From assembly GCA_030688205.1 (NCBI GenBank), contig JAUYIQ010000012.1:1-38807 (forward strand): a stretch of DNA of 38,807 nucleotides. The letters are read 5' to 3'. Below, one piece after another: positions 17,041 through 25,513 of this stretch. The stretch comes from Candidatus Curtissbacteria bacterium (lineage in GTDB: Bacteria > Patescibacteriota > Microgenomatia > Curtissbacterales > GWA2-41-24). A program made the translations under genes and the position numbers. Under the pieces are notes generated by a model that had not been told where the DNA came from, ran no database searches, and saw only the letters and a list, made by a program, of their open reading frames with translations. Within the stretch, counting starts at the first letter, position 1. The number at the start of each line of letters is the position of its first letter.

Positions 17041-17061
17041 GAGTACTTCAAATGCTATACT
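17033..17061 (+). promoter_or_regulatory. Divergent promoter of permease 2, -35 overlapping the opposing one
   Basis: TTAAAC (17033-17038, weak), 17-bp spacer, TATACT (17056-17061), 11 nt to the ATG at 17073. The -35 overlaps that of the leftward promoter, as at 9162-9168. Confidence 0.4.
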
Positions 17062-17072
17062 TACAGCCATCT

Positions 17073-17819
17073 ATGAGGCGTTTTTCTTCTTTTTCCGGCT
17101 TATTTGCCATCTTTTTTCTGCTTGTCATCTGGCAAATTTTCGCAACATCGGGAATTATCAATCCGTTCTTCACCAGCTACCCAACTAAGATACTAAGTTC
17201 ACTAATTAACTTATTTTCTTCTGGTTTTATTTACAAACACCTCACAACAAGCGCGTACGAGTTTTTCTTGGGCCTTCTAATCGGTGTTTCTCTGGGAATA
17301 ATTTTGGGCATCGCAATCGGATGGTATAAAACAATTAATAATCTCGCAAATACTTTTGTTACCATTTTTTATGTCACTCCGGTTATTGCCCTTATCCCCC
17401 TTTTAATAGTCTGGTTCGGTGTAGGTGTGACGACAAAAATCGTCGTGGTTGCCCTTGCGACATTTTTCCCCATGGTTATAAACGTTCGCACAGGGATAAG
17501 AAATGTCAACCCCGAGCATGTCCGTGTGGCAAAGTCGTTTGGGGCAGGAGACTTTCAAATTTTTTGCACCGTAGCTCTTCCACACAGTCTTCCCTACATA
17601 CTTTCAGGTCTTAGGCTTTCTTTGGGAAGAGCCCTTGCCGGAGTAATAGTCGCAGAACTCTACGGGGCAAGGAGCGGACTTGGATACCTAATGACTCTTT
17701 TCTCCTCGACGTTTGCGATAGACAAACTGATGGCAGTTATTTTAATTTTTATTGCAACAGGAATCACGCTTACTCAAATTATCCATTTTGCTGAACAGAG
17801 ACTTAAGTACCGCTTATAA
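17073..17819 (+). CDS. ABC importer permease, SsuC/TauC type (module 2)
   Basis: 248 residues, about six transmembrane helices, with the EAA loop (HVRVAKSFGAGDFQIFCTVALP) and the family motif FYVTPVIALIPLLIVWFGVG. The start at ATG 17073 is preferred over ATG 17052, because a -10 box (17056-17061) falls between them. It is the likely partner of the module 2 ATPase and binding protein. Its last 17 bp overlap the convergent sulfatase-fold gene. Confidence 0.9.
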   Translation: MRRFSSFSGLFAIFFLLVIWQIFATSGIINPFFTSYPTKILSSLINLFSSGFIYKHLTTSAYEFFLGLLIGVSLGIILGIAIGWYKTINNLANTFVTIFYVTPVIALIPLLIVWFGVGVTTKIVVVALATFFPMVINVRTGIRNVNPEHVRVAKSFGAGDFQIFCTVALPHSLPYILSGLRLSLGRALAGVIVAELYGARSGLGYLMTLFSSTFAIDKLMAVILIFIATGITLTQIIHFAEQRLKYRL

Positions 17820-19209
17820 TGTAATCGAAAATCCCTTTGATATCTTCTTCTAATGTTGACTTTTGATCTGTATTTTCCTCTTTAAATCGCAACATCAACT
17901 CTAAAAGCTTTGTTTCCTGTTCTAAATTATTTCCGGCGAGGTTGTTTTTTTCCAAAGGGTCCGACCGCATATCATAAAGTTCTTTTTTCCCGTTTGTGTT
18001 ATCGGCAATCAGCTTCCATCCGTTTTGCATCACACTTTCCCTTGTTATCGGCGCCTCCGCACCCCTGATTTTAAGTGGAATTGAACGCACTTCGGAGTAT
18101 ATCCTATCCAGATACCGGTTTACGGTCGAAACATTGCTCGTTTGGGCATAAACAACGTGGTCTTGCCCAATATTCCGCAGTGATGTACCTTTAAACTCGA
18201 CCGATTTTTGTAAACCGACAAGGTCTAAAATTGTGGGTGCGATATCAACAATAGAAGCAGGTTTTTCCTCCCGTCCCGGATCAAAATTCGGAGCTTTTAT
18301 AATAAGCGGTACTCTTATCAGTTCATTGTAAAGGCTATACGAATGTACTCCCCAATTACCCCTTTCGCCGAATTCCTCTCCATGATCAGCAGTAACAATT
18401 ACAATCGTTTTTTTGTCTAGATTGAGTTTCCCAAGAGTTTTAAAAAGTTCACCAAGCATATAGTCTGTAAAAAGAATTTCGCCGTCATAAAGACTGACAA
18501 ATCTTTCCAGCTCTTCAATTGGAAGGACTTTTTCACCTCTATTATTTTTTGCAATCATATTAACATCAACACATTTGGTTGCACTGGGCAAATCCCCTCC
18601 AAACTGATCAAATTCGCCAGGGGGGCAGTAAGGATCGTGAACTTGAAATGTATGCAGGAACATGAAGAATTTTTTACTCCGGTTGTTCCCAAGCCACTTC
18701 ATTGCCTCCGGTATTATCAAATCTATATCCTGATGATTTTCTTTTGGCTCAAAGGAACGAAAGCTGTCAAAACCTTGGGAAAAGCCTCTTGCTTTTGAAA
18801 CGAATGTAGCGCTGTTGATACCGACAGTTTCGTATCCATTTTCGTTTAGAACTTCCGCAATTGTCGTATATTTTTCGGCTAAAACATCAGTTCCTATCTG
18901 CATCTTTATATTTTGCGGATAATCAGACGTGAATAATGATGCAAAGGAAGGAAGAGTCCATGGGGCACTGGAATAAAAGTTTTGATAAACTCTCGCATTT
19001 TTTGCAAATTCGTCCAGATTAGGCGATGTCTTTCGCCCGTATCCATAAAGACTCAAGTGGTCCTGCCTTAAAGTGTCCACCGATATCAAAACTACGTTAC
19101 AACCCCTACACGCACTAAAATTTTCGCTTCTAGGTAGCTTGCCTGCGGTTTTACCAATAAACAGAAAGAGTATTACCAGAACAAAAACCAGAAGTATTCT
19201 TTTTACCAT
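17803..19209 (-). CDS. Sulfatase/alkaline-phosphatase-fold exported enzyme with Thr in the nucleophile position
   Basis: 468 residues with an N-terminal signal/anchor (about 4-22). Metal and active-site motifs are ISVDTLRQDH (Asp45), APWTLPS (81-88), H186/H191 (LHTFQVHDPY), ADHGEEFG (Asp275-His276) and WGVHS (His289), plus the C-terminal sulfatase-like DPLEKNNLA. True sulfatases carry Cys or Ser in C/S-x-P-S-R for formylglycine; here the site reads Thr85-Leu-Pro-Ser-Phe. Thr is the nucleophile of phosphoglycerol and phosphoethanolamine transferases of the same superfamily. A phosphotransferase or phosphohydrolase acting on surface glycans is therefore as likely as a sulfatase. Its promoter lies at the end of the upstream GT-C gene. 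Confidence 0.8.
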   Translation of the reverse strand: MVKRILLVFVLVILFLFIGKTAGKLPRSENFSACRGCNVVLISVDTLRQDHLSLYGYGRKTSPNLDEFAKNARVYQNFYSSAPWTLPSFASLFTSDYPQNIKMQIGTDVLAEKYTTIAEVLNENGYETVGINSATFVSKARGFSQGFDSFRSFEPKENHQDIDLIIPEAMKWLGNNRSKKFFMFLHTFQVHDPYCPPGEFDQFGGDLPSATKCVDVNMIAKNNRGEKVLPIEELERFVSLYDGEILFTDYMLGELFKTLGKLNLDKKTIVIVTADHGEEFGERGNWGVHSYSLYNELIRVPLIIKAPNFDPGREEKPASIVDIAPTILDLVGLQKSVEFKGTSLRNIGQDHVVYAQTSNVSTVNRYLDRIYSEVRSIPLKIRGAEAPITRESVMQNGWKLIADNTNGKKELYDMRSDPLEKNNLAGNNLEQETKLLELMLRFKEENTDQKSTLEEDIKGIFDYIISGT

Positions 19210-19217
19210 TTTTTTGG

Positions 19218-19246
19218 ATTATACAATCCTTTTTATTCAATACCAA
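19218..19246 (-). promoter_or_regulatory. Promoter of the sulfatase-fold gene, leaderless start
   Basis: TTGGTA (19246-19241), 17-bp spacer and perfect TATAAT (19223-19218). The ATG at 19209 is 8 nt after the -10 box. The promoter overlaps the 3' end of the upstream GT-C gene. Confidence 0.6.
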
Positions 19247-21095
19247 CCACGGGTATTTTTAAGTCTATATATTTTTGGGCAAGGCTTCTGTTTTGTTTTA
19301 AGAAGACTACTACGTCGGGCGCAAAACCGTCTGAAAGCTCCTTTGTCGGGTTTTGTACGTCAACATGTTCAATCCTAACACCAAGTCTCTCATGCCCAAT
19401 AATAGCCCACAAGGGATATTCAAAATCGAAACTTTGCTCCTCTAAAAATAGCCCGACATTTTTGTAGTTATTATCGCGAATAAGCTGGGCTATTTGACGA
19501 TACGGTTCATACAACTGGGGCCTCAAAATAAAGTACTGCTGCTCTCTGCTTTTTTGGAAAAAAGGCTCATTGGAAATTACGGGCTTGGCGATATTGAACA
19601 AAACAAAATAAAAAGACGTCGACAGAATTACCACAAGAAGCAAATTTACTGCCAAAGGCTTTAATTTACCTAGCGAAATTGCAATTGGCACCGACCAGAG
19701 GACAAAAAGAGGCAGATGAAACCTCGAGCTACTGCTTTGCCACCGGAAAACCGCGCTAAAGAGAAAAAACGCAAAAAACGAAGCCAAAAGAAAATATTTT
19801 AAATCCCTATACCCCTTCTTTTTCATCAGCAAAATCACACAAAGAATCAAAAGTAGAAAATGTATCGTATTTGGGGCTTTGTATTCATTTGCGCTGATCT
19901 TGAAAATCACAAACTCCCTGCCTAACCAGTTGAAATTTGGACTATCCAAAGAAACTCCCGCAAATTGATGTAATTTACCAACCGAATCATAAACAATCTT
20001 ATTTATTGGCTTTATAGGTGTAGATAAATGCACACTGATATTTTTAACCGAACCTAAAACAAAAGACTTTGGCCCAACCGGACGGTTAACATAGTCATCT
20101 CTGAGACTGAAAATTGGCAAGCCCGAAAAAGTATAGTTCCGCCAAAAAAAACCTGTATTGACAGAAAATGCAATTACCAGTGTAGCCAAAACGTAAAATA
20201 CGGCTTTTCGATACCCAAACCGTAATAGATAACCCGCAAAAAACCAAAGCATAAAAGGCAGAAAATATACATAAGCAGTATGCTTGGTTAAAAATGCAAG
20301 ACCTAGAGATATTGCAGAAACGAAAAGAAAAATATTTCTCTCTGTTTTAAAAAACGCGATCCCAAAATAAACAAAAGTCCCAAAAAAGAAAGCAAGAATA
20401 TAATCTTCCCCCGTCGACGATGCCTGAAGTATGCCAATTGGAACAGAAAGAGCTATAAAACCGGCAAGAATCTGCGTTTTTAAATCAGCTCTTAAGCGAT
20501 ATGCAATTAGCGTAACCGAAATAAAACTTCCTATGGCAAAAAGCCACTGGACAAGATTTGAATAAATATCGCTGCCCGCAAGAGCAAGAGCGTGCAAAAA
20601 CGCAAAACTCGCCAGTGGCGGCTGGTAAAGCTGCCATGTTATATGGGTTGGATAATACGCAAGGCTTGCGTTCTGAAGCCAATGCATGGGGCGGGCAAGC
20701 CAAAGGCTGGCAGCGTCGATATTATTTGGGGCAGATGTCAGTGACAAAATAAAGGTTGAAACAGCTACAATTAGTAACCCTATTATCGAAATTTTGGCAT
20801 CAGTGTTTTTTTCCCAAAGGATTGTCAAGTTTCCTAAATTGGGTAGAATATTTACTTCTTTAAAAGATTTTTTGACAGAAAAAGCAGTCGCCAAAGTCAT
20901 AAAACTCCAGCAAAAACCAATAGCTTCCGGGGTCAAAAGATGAAAAAAACTCAACACTTCGGTAATTACGACTAAAAGCAGGGAGAAAAGTACGATTGAT
21001 ACCAATAATCTTTCCCGCCAAAGCAAACCTTTGAATTTGCCGGAAATCGCAAGAAAAATTAGGAAGAAAGCAAAAACAGGAAGCAAAATCAGCAT
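19233..21095 (-). CDS. Polytopic membrane glycosyltransferase, GT-C (PMT/ArnT-like) type
   Basis: 620 residues from the ATG at 21095 (a GTG at 21104 is possible). About 12 hydrophobic segments. The first large outside loop carries NNIDAASLWLARPMHWLQN...YPTHITWQLYQPP, resembling the acidic-residue loop and downstream Tyr/Pro pattern of GT-C enzymes that use polyprenyl-phosphate sugars. A C-terminal soluble part of about 100 residues (LYEPYRQIAQLIRD, GHERLGVRIEHV) probably faces outside. It precedes the sulfatase-fold gene on the same strand (23-bp gap). Donor and acceptor are unknown; a role in building a surface glycan or glycosylating exported proteins is inferred. Confidence 0.7.
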   Translation of the reverse strand: MLILLPVFAFFLIFLAISGKFKGLLWRERLLVSIVLFSLLLVVITEVLSFFHLLTPEAIGFCWSFMTLATAFSVKKSFKEVNILPNLGNLTILWEKNTDAKISIIGLLIVAVSTFILSLTSAPNNIDAASLWLARPMHWLQNASLAYYPTHITWQLYQPPLASFAFLHALALAGSDIYSNLVQWLFAIGSFISVTLIAYRLRADLKTQILAGFIALSVPIGILQASSTGEDYILAFFFGTFVYFGIAFFKTERNIFLFVSAISLGLAFLTKHTAYVYFLPFMLWFFAGYLLRFGYRKAVFYVLATLVIAFSVNTGFFWRNYTFSGLPIFSLRDDYVNRPVGPKSFVLGSVKNISVHLSTPIKPINKIVYDSVGKLHQFAGVSLDSPNFNWLGREFVIFKISANEYKAPNTIHFLLLILCVILLMKKKGYRDLKYFLLASFFAFFLFSAVFRWQSSSSRFHLPLFVLWSVPIAISLGKLKPLAVNLLLVVILSTSFYFVLFNIAKPVISNEPFFQKSREQQYFILRPQLYEPYRQIAQLIRDNNYKNVGLFLEEQSFDFEYPLWAIIGHERLGVRIEHVDVQNPTKELSDGFAPDVVVFLKQNRSLAQKYIDLKIPVVGIE

Positions 21096-21123
21096 CTTAA
21101 GCACTCGTTTAAATTCGAATCAC

Positions 21124-21136
21124 AGTATAATACAAT
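21124..21136. promoter_or_regulatory. Overlapping divergent -10 boxes between GT-C and extracytoplasmic-domain genes
   Basis: Rightward TATAAT (21126-21131) or TACAAT (21131-21136) and leftward TATACT/TATTAT overlap here. No convincing -35 box is visible in either direction. Confidence 0.3.
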
Positions 21137-21157
21137 TCGAAAGAAAGTTTTAACTTC

Positions 21158-22915
21158 ATGAAACTTCACATTAAAATTATCCTGTTTCTCCTTTTCGCCC
21201 TTCTTCTTTTCTTCCTTGTCTCCCCGGAGCACAAATTCTGGCAAAAATACTTTAAGACTCCTGTCAGTCAGGACCCACAGGATAAAGAAAAGATTTTAAT
21301 GAACCCAAATGATATCGCAGACCTTACCCTTAATTTCATCCTGGATAACCAAAAATACAGTTTTAACAAAGGGGAAATTAGCTTGAACGGCCAAAAGATA
21401 AACAACCCGAACGAACGCCAAAAAGCCCGCTCCTTCGTCTTCTTCTATCAAATGACACTCGAAGATCCCCTTTTCACTGCCCCATATTTTGACCTTGAAG
21501 GATTTAAAAAAACAATTGAAATTTTAAAATATGCCCAAGACCAGTACAACGCGGCAATTGGCAAAAACGAACAATTTTTCCCTTTATCCTTTTTACAAAA
21601 AATCCCTGATGTTTACCCTGCTGAAAATGAATTTTTGACAAACCCTACAGATAAAACTGCCCAAAATCTGCTTTCTGTCTATAACCTAACAGCCGAAGCC
21701 TACAAAAATGAAGCCGGTCAATTTGTAAATACAATCAAAACGAATGAAGAAAAAATTCCGGGAACTAATTATGTGGCGATAAACAGTACCACTACCAAAA
21801 AGGTGATTTTTTCCGATCTGGAAAAACTAATTCAAAATTCAGATTTTCTGATTTTAGAAGTAAAAAATAGGCAAAACTGTCTTGAAAAAGCCCTGAACTG
21901 CAAAAGACCCTTTTCACTAATTCAACAACCACAAACTACCCGGTTAATTTCCGAAGATTACGAAAAACCCCTGCCTCTTCCGTCGCTTTTCCCCGGCCTT
22001 CCAGCCAAAAGATACTCTAATCTAAAAGGTCCCTATGCAGTGCCTACCTCCTGCTTCGGCTGGGGAGAAAATTTTACAAAAAAAACCCACCTTTTTTACT
22101 TTCTTACGAGTCAATTCGAAATAATTGAAAGGCAGGATTTGGGCACAATATCTAATTTCAGGATCAAATTGGCAAATAATAATTTTTATAGAAAAGTAGC
22201 AAAAGAAAGCTTCGAAGCGGATTTTCAAACCGATCTCGAGTACACAAACCAAAAGGAAGATAATTTATATGTCTGCCGTGATTCAACTTATCAGGCACAA
22301 GCCACAACCCTAAACTTTTTCCGCGAAAATATCAAAACTAAACTTTTTGAAAAATTCGATTTATCTAAAGTCCCAAAAGATCAGGAGCAGTTTTTCCAAA
22401 ATGCACGTATCTTTGAACAGGAATTTTTCTCAACCCAACCCCCGTCCTGGAAAAATCTGGAAATCTTGTCTTCATATTACGCATACGCAGCCAAAATCAT
22501 GACAGACGAAAGCCTAACCTCCCAAAAGGCAGAGTTTATCAATCGTTACCTTCTGATAAACCGGCAGGAAGGTGACTTTGCAAAGCTAACCAACCACAGC
22601 ATAAAAGGTTTTCTTCTTCTTTCCGCCAGAGAAAAAAATAGACCGGGTACTACCACAAATAACGCCTTTTTCTACTCACAGGTTTACCTCAGCAGAAGCC
22701 TATGGAACGTTCTTTTCTTCCCTTTCTCTCCTTCTTTCTGGCGGAATCCCGAAAATCTCGAATATCTGGAGAAAAGAGAAGTAATAAGCGTTGGGCCTAA
22801 CGGGCCTTATCTCGACACAAAACTTGCCACGGAAAAATTCTCACCCGAGATAATCGAAAGAATGCATTTTGAAACTTGGGAATATAACAAAAGCTTACTG
22901 GAAGAAGAACCTTAA
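21158..22915 (+). CDS. Membrane-anchored protein of unknown extracytoplasmic family (paralogue of 10895-13615 C-terminus)
   Basis: 585 residues: one N-terminal hydrophobic anchor (about 4-22), then a soluble domain over nearly the whole length. It parallels residues about 400-906 of the GT-C fusion: LFTAPYFDLEGF, NRQNCLEKALNCKRP, KGPYAVPTSCFGWG, THLFYFLT, FFPFSPSFWR and a final EKFSPEIIERMHFETW. The Cys pair near NRQNC...NC and the CFG.G cysteine are kept. I do not recognise the family or see catalytic motifs. Existence both fused to a GT-C core and alone suggests a partner or sensor domain of a glycan system. It is convergent with exosortase 2 (13 nt between ends). Confidence 0.7.
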   Translation: MKLHIKIILFLLFALLLFFLVSPEHKFWQKYFKTPVSQDPQDKEKILMNPNDIADLTLNFILDNQKYSFNKGEISLNGQKINNPNERQKARSFVFFYQMTLEDPLFTAPYFDLEGFKKTIEILKYAQDQYNAAIGKNEQFFPLSFLQKIPDVYPAENEFLTNPTDKTAQNLLSVYNLTAEAYKNEAGQFVNTIKTNEEKIPGTNYVAINSTTTKKVIFSDLEKLIQNSDFLILEVKNRQNCLEKALNCKRPFSLIQQPQTTRLISEDYEKPLPLPSLFPGLPAKRYSNLKGPYAVPTSCFGWGENFTKKTHLFYFLTSQFEIIERQDLGTISNFRIKLANNNFYRKVAKESFEADFQTDLEYTNQKEDNLYVCRDSTYQAQATTLNFFRENIKTKLFEKFDLSKVPKDQEQFFQNARIFEQEFFSTQPPSWKNLEILSSYYAYAAKIMTDESLTSQKAEFINRYLLINRQEGDFAKLTNHSIKGFLLLSAREKNRPGTTTNNAFFYSQVYLSRSLWNVLFFPFSPSFWRNPENLEYLEKREVISVGPNGPYLDTKLATEKFSPEIIERMHFETWEYNKSLLEEEP

Positions 22916-22928
22916 AACAACCCTTCAT

Positions 22929-23471
22929 TCATTCCTTCCTCTTTTCCTCTAGAACAAACGTATATGCAAACCACCAGAAGGCCAAAAACCAAAGTATCGC
23001 AACGAGAGTCGCCAGGTAATTATGGAAAACGTAGGCCCCGCTCTTACCAAACGAAAGAGCAAACAAAACCACAATAATGATCCTAAAAATGTTAATTAAA
23101 AATGTGCCCAACAAACCGATCAAAACCGTTTCGATCCGGGAAATTGGCGTAAATTTTCCCGAAAGTCCGGTCGCAAAAGTCAAAATAAGAAGCACTACCG
23201 ACTGCCAGCCCAAACAGTTCCAGGAGATATAAATTGATGCGTTTTGAGATATTAACCCTGTCTTTGTTATAGTCATGTCAATACCAATCAAATTCAAGAA
23301 TCCCCAAACAAGTTTCGTCTCATAAGGCACCACGTAATTTTGGATGATTTTATAAAGGTATAAATGCTCAATCACCTTCGTCATCGCCTCAGACAACGTC
23401 ATCACAGCGGGAAAAATCAACAAAATAACCGCAGCGAAGATGAAGATATTGCTGAAAACAGATGTTTTCAT
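22929..23471 (-). CDS. Exosortase/archaeosortase family transpeptidase (copy 2)
   Basis: 180 residues from the ATG at 23471, which overlaps the stop of the PVPE protein by ATGA; a 19-residue longer reading is rejected. Conserved catalytic residues are Cys86 in SWNCLGWQS, Arg130 in INIFRI and His150 in VFHNY, in a polytopic membrane protein. The four-base overlap with the gene encoding a PVPE sorting signal indicates that substrate and enzyme are made together from one mRNA, supporting a dedicated pairing. Confidence 0.9.
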   Translation of the reverse strand: MKTSVFSNIFIFAAVILLIFPAVMTLSEAMTKVIEHLYLYKIIQNYVVPYETKLVWGFLNLIGIDMTITKTGLISQNASIYISWNCLGWQSVVLLILTFATGLSGKFTPISRIETVLIGLLGTFLINIFRIIIVVLFALSFGKSGAYVFHNYLATLVAILWFLAFWWFAYTFVLEEKRKE

Positions 23472-25513
23472 ACTGGTAACACCATAACAATCTTTTCTTT
23501 GTTCTTCAGTCTGCGTTGCTTTATCCATTCAACCAGCTTCGGCACAAATATCAAGGCCGGCGCGGCAAAAAGTAGAGCCTCCGGCACGGGCATACTGGAA
23601 ATCTGAATAATCAGCCAGGCGGAAGCAAGATTAACGGTATTAGGACTTGTTACGTTTTTCTGCGAATCCATTCTTTTTGAAGAAGCCGGCATATTTGCTG
23701 TAATATCACCGCTTCTTTGCCGAACATAAGTCGTACTGGCTGTCGAAACTTCCGAGCCTGTAATTGCAGATGAATCAGTATCATTTTTAAGTCGTGAATA
23801 CCCGGTACCGGCAGAAGTTTTTATCGTAGATTCAAAAAAGTAAGCCTTAGTCCCCCCGAAATTAGCGGGGACAAAAGTATTATCATAAACATCATCACCA
23901 TATATCCCGGCACATGCACACGAAACATTACTATTAGCATATTGTTGCACTGTCTCCAAATCCGTCACCCCGTTTGTCCCATCAGACTGGTTCAAAACTA
24001 TTTTTGCGTTGGAAATACTTCCGGAACACCCTCCTCCGTTACCATCGGTACATTTAACCCTTACAATATAGTTGTCATCATTGGTCGTATCCCAGTCGGC
24101 GTCCCCGTCAACGTTAGTCCCCGTCTTCAGGGTCCAGGTCGTATCGCCAGTATGGGAAACTTCTGCAACACTCGTGCTGTTGGTATTATTGTAAAGTTCC
24201 GCATGGACAGTATCCCCCGCACTGGCAATTTTTAAGGTTGCCTGGAATTCTACATCACCCGGAGAAGTAACGGGCGAAGGGGTAAAAACGCTGTCGTTAT
24301 ACTGGTAGATTTTGTAATGGGTCAAAGCAGAGTAAGTAGTATTTGTAAAAGCCGTTTGGTTATTCCCCACCTCAACTTGCGTCTGGGTATCTGTTATCCA
24401 ACCGCCTGACGACTGCACAACTTTCAGCCTGGCTGCCTTTATCTGGGCTGTACCCGAAGCATTATCGGTTTTTATCTGAACTGTATAATCCTTATCATCC
24501 AAAAACTGGGCATCTGCGGTAACGTCAACTGTCTGAAGGGCATAACCACAGTTATTGATAAGGTAAGTAACAGAAGCTACTTCTACGTCGGGACTAGAAG
24601 TTATTTCCATAAGGGTAGCCGTAGTTGTAACGGCTATCTGATCTTTTCCGGAAGTATACCCCGTATTACAAATCAAAGCCTCGAAAGTAACGGTTGAGAT
24701 ATTGGAAAACTTATCGTCATCCCAATGGATAATCCCCAATGAATAATCTGTGGGCGCCAGAGTCGTACTCGCTGTCGTGTACTCCTGATCAATCATATTT
24801 ATCTGCTGCTCGAGACTTAAAGTCATGTCTATTTGAATAACCAGCCAGGCAACATTGGTTTTTGCGGTGTTTCCAGTTAGAGCTTTATGTTCAACATCAA
24901 GGGTTTTCGAGGTTGTCGGCATGGAAAGAGCTGAACTTCTCCTCCGGGCATCCGTGGACGCTCCGGGAATGTTGATTTCCCCATTAGTGATATCAGCAGG
25001 AGTCGTCTCGTCCTTCACTTTTATCCAAGCATCAAGAAAATCTGAATCACCGTATATCTCAAAATAATAAGAAACTGTGCGTGGGGTAAAGTTTGCAGGG
25101 TCAAAAAGGTTATTGTAATTTATGCGGGCATAACTTGTATCTGTAGTTTGTATATAAGTGTTGTTATACACCTGCGTCGTTTCCAGTTTTGAAACGCCCG
25201 AGGCCGAACTCTGCTCCAAAATAATTTTGGCATTGGCAATTTTGGCGGTATTGGCAGAAGCTTTAATGCAAACAAAATAATTTCTCCCCGCAGTCGGCGT
25301 AAACGAATTACTCCTTACACGCGTGTATGTGGAATTTGTGGTTGATACTTCGCTATCTATTAGCGTACTGCACGAGGAGAATGCAAGAACAGCGTAAGCA
25401 GTTGACCCTGCATTACTGTTTGATATTGTAGCTTCAAAATAAACTGTAGGTGCCGGAGACCAAAAGTGAAGACGAAGCCGCACTGCAGGTTGTGGAAGTA
25501 GCAGTGGTATCAA
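23468..25513 (-). CDS. Secreted repeat protein with PVPE sorting signal; C-terminal part of a frameshifted GT2 fusion
   Basis: 681 residues as an open frame, but its TTG start has no signal peptide, and the first residues lie in the alternate frame of the upstream gene. From about SPAPTVYFEATISN (25464 downward) it continues the beta-rich repeats of the upstream frame. Repeats of about 120-150 residues are marked by EQQINMIDQEY, TQTQVEVGN and LETTQVYNN/LETVQQYAN. The C-terminus is a tripartite signal: PVPEA, a hydrophobic helix (LLFAAPALIFV) and a basic tail (KQRRLKNKEK). Removing one base from an A4 tract at 25462-25465 would join it to the GT2 gene as one protein of 1,422 residues. It is coupled to exosortase 2 by ATGA. 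Confidence 0.72.
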   Translation of the reverse strand: MIPLLLPQPAVRLRLHFWSPAPTVYFEATISNSNAGSTAYAVLAFSSCSTLIDSEVSTTNSTYTRVRSNSFTPTAGRNYFVCIKASANTAKIANAKIILEQSSASGVSKLETTQVYNNTYIQTTDTSYARINYNNLFDPANFTPRTVSYYFEIYGDSDFLDAWIKVKDETTPADITNGEINIPGASTDARRRSSALSMPTTSKTLDVEHKALTGNTAKTNVAWLVIQIDMTLSLEQQINMIDQEYTTASTTLAPTDYSLGIIHWDDDKFSNISTVTFEALICNTGYTSGKDQIAVTTTATLMEITSSPDVEVASVTYLINNCGYALQTVDVTADAQFLDDKDYTVQIKTDNASGTAQIKAARLKVVQSSGGWITDTQTQVEVGNNQTAFTNTTYSALTHYKIYQYNDSVFTPSPVTSPGDVEFQATLKIASAGDTVHAELYNNTNSTSVAEVSHTGDTTWTLKTGTNVDGDADWDTTNDDNYIVRVKCTDGNGGGCSGSISNAKIVLNQSDGTNGVTDLETVQQYANSNVSCACAGIYGDDVYDNTFVPANFGGTKAYFFESTIKTSAGTGYSRLKNDTDSSAITGSEVSTASTTYVRQRSGDITANMPASSKRMDSQKNVTSPNTVNLASAWLIIQISSMPVPEALLFAAPALIFVPKLVEWIKQRRLKNKEKIVMVLPV

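Noticed and set aside
23468..25513. Independent gene for the PVPE repeat protein
   Set aside because: Its only start (TTG at 25513) gives no signal peptide, and the first 16 or so residues are out of frame with the repeat pattern; a frameshifted continuation of the GT2 gene fits better.
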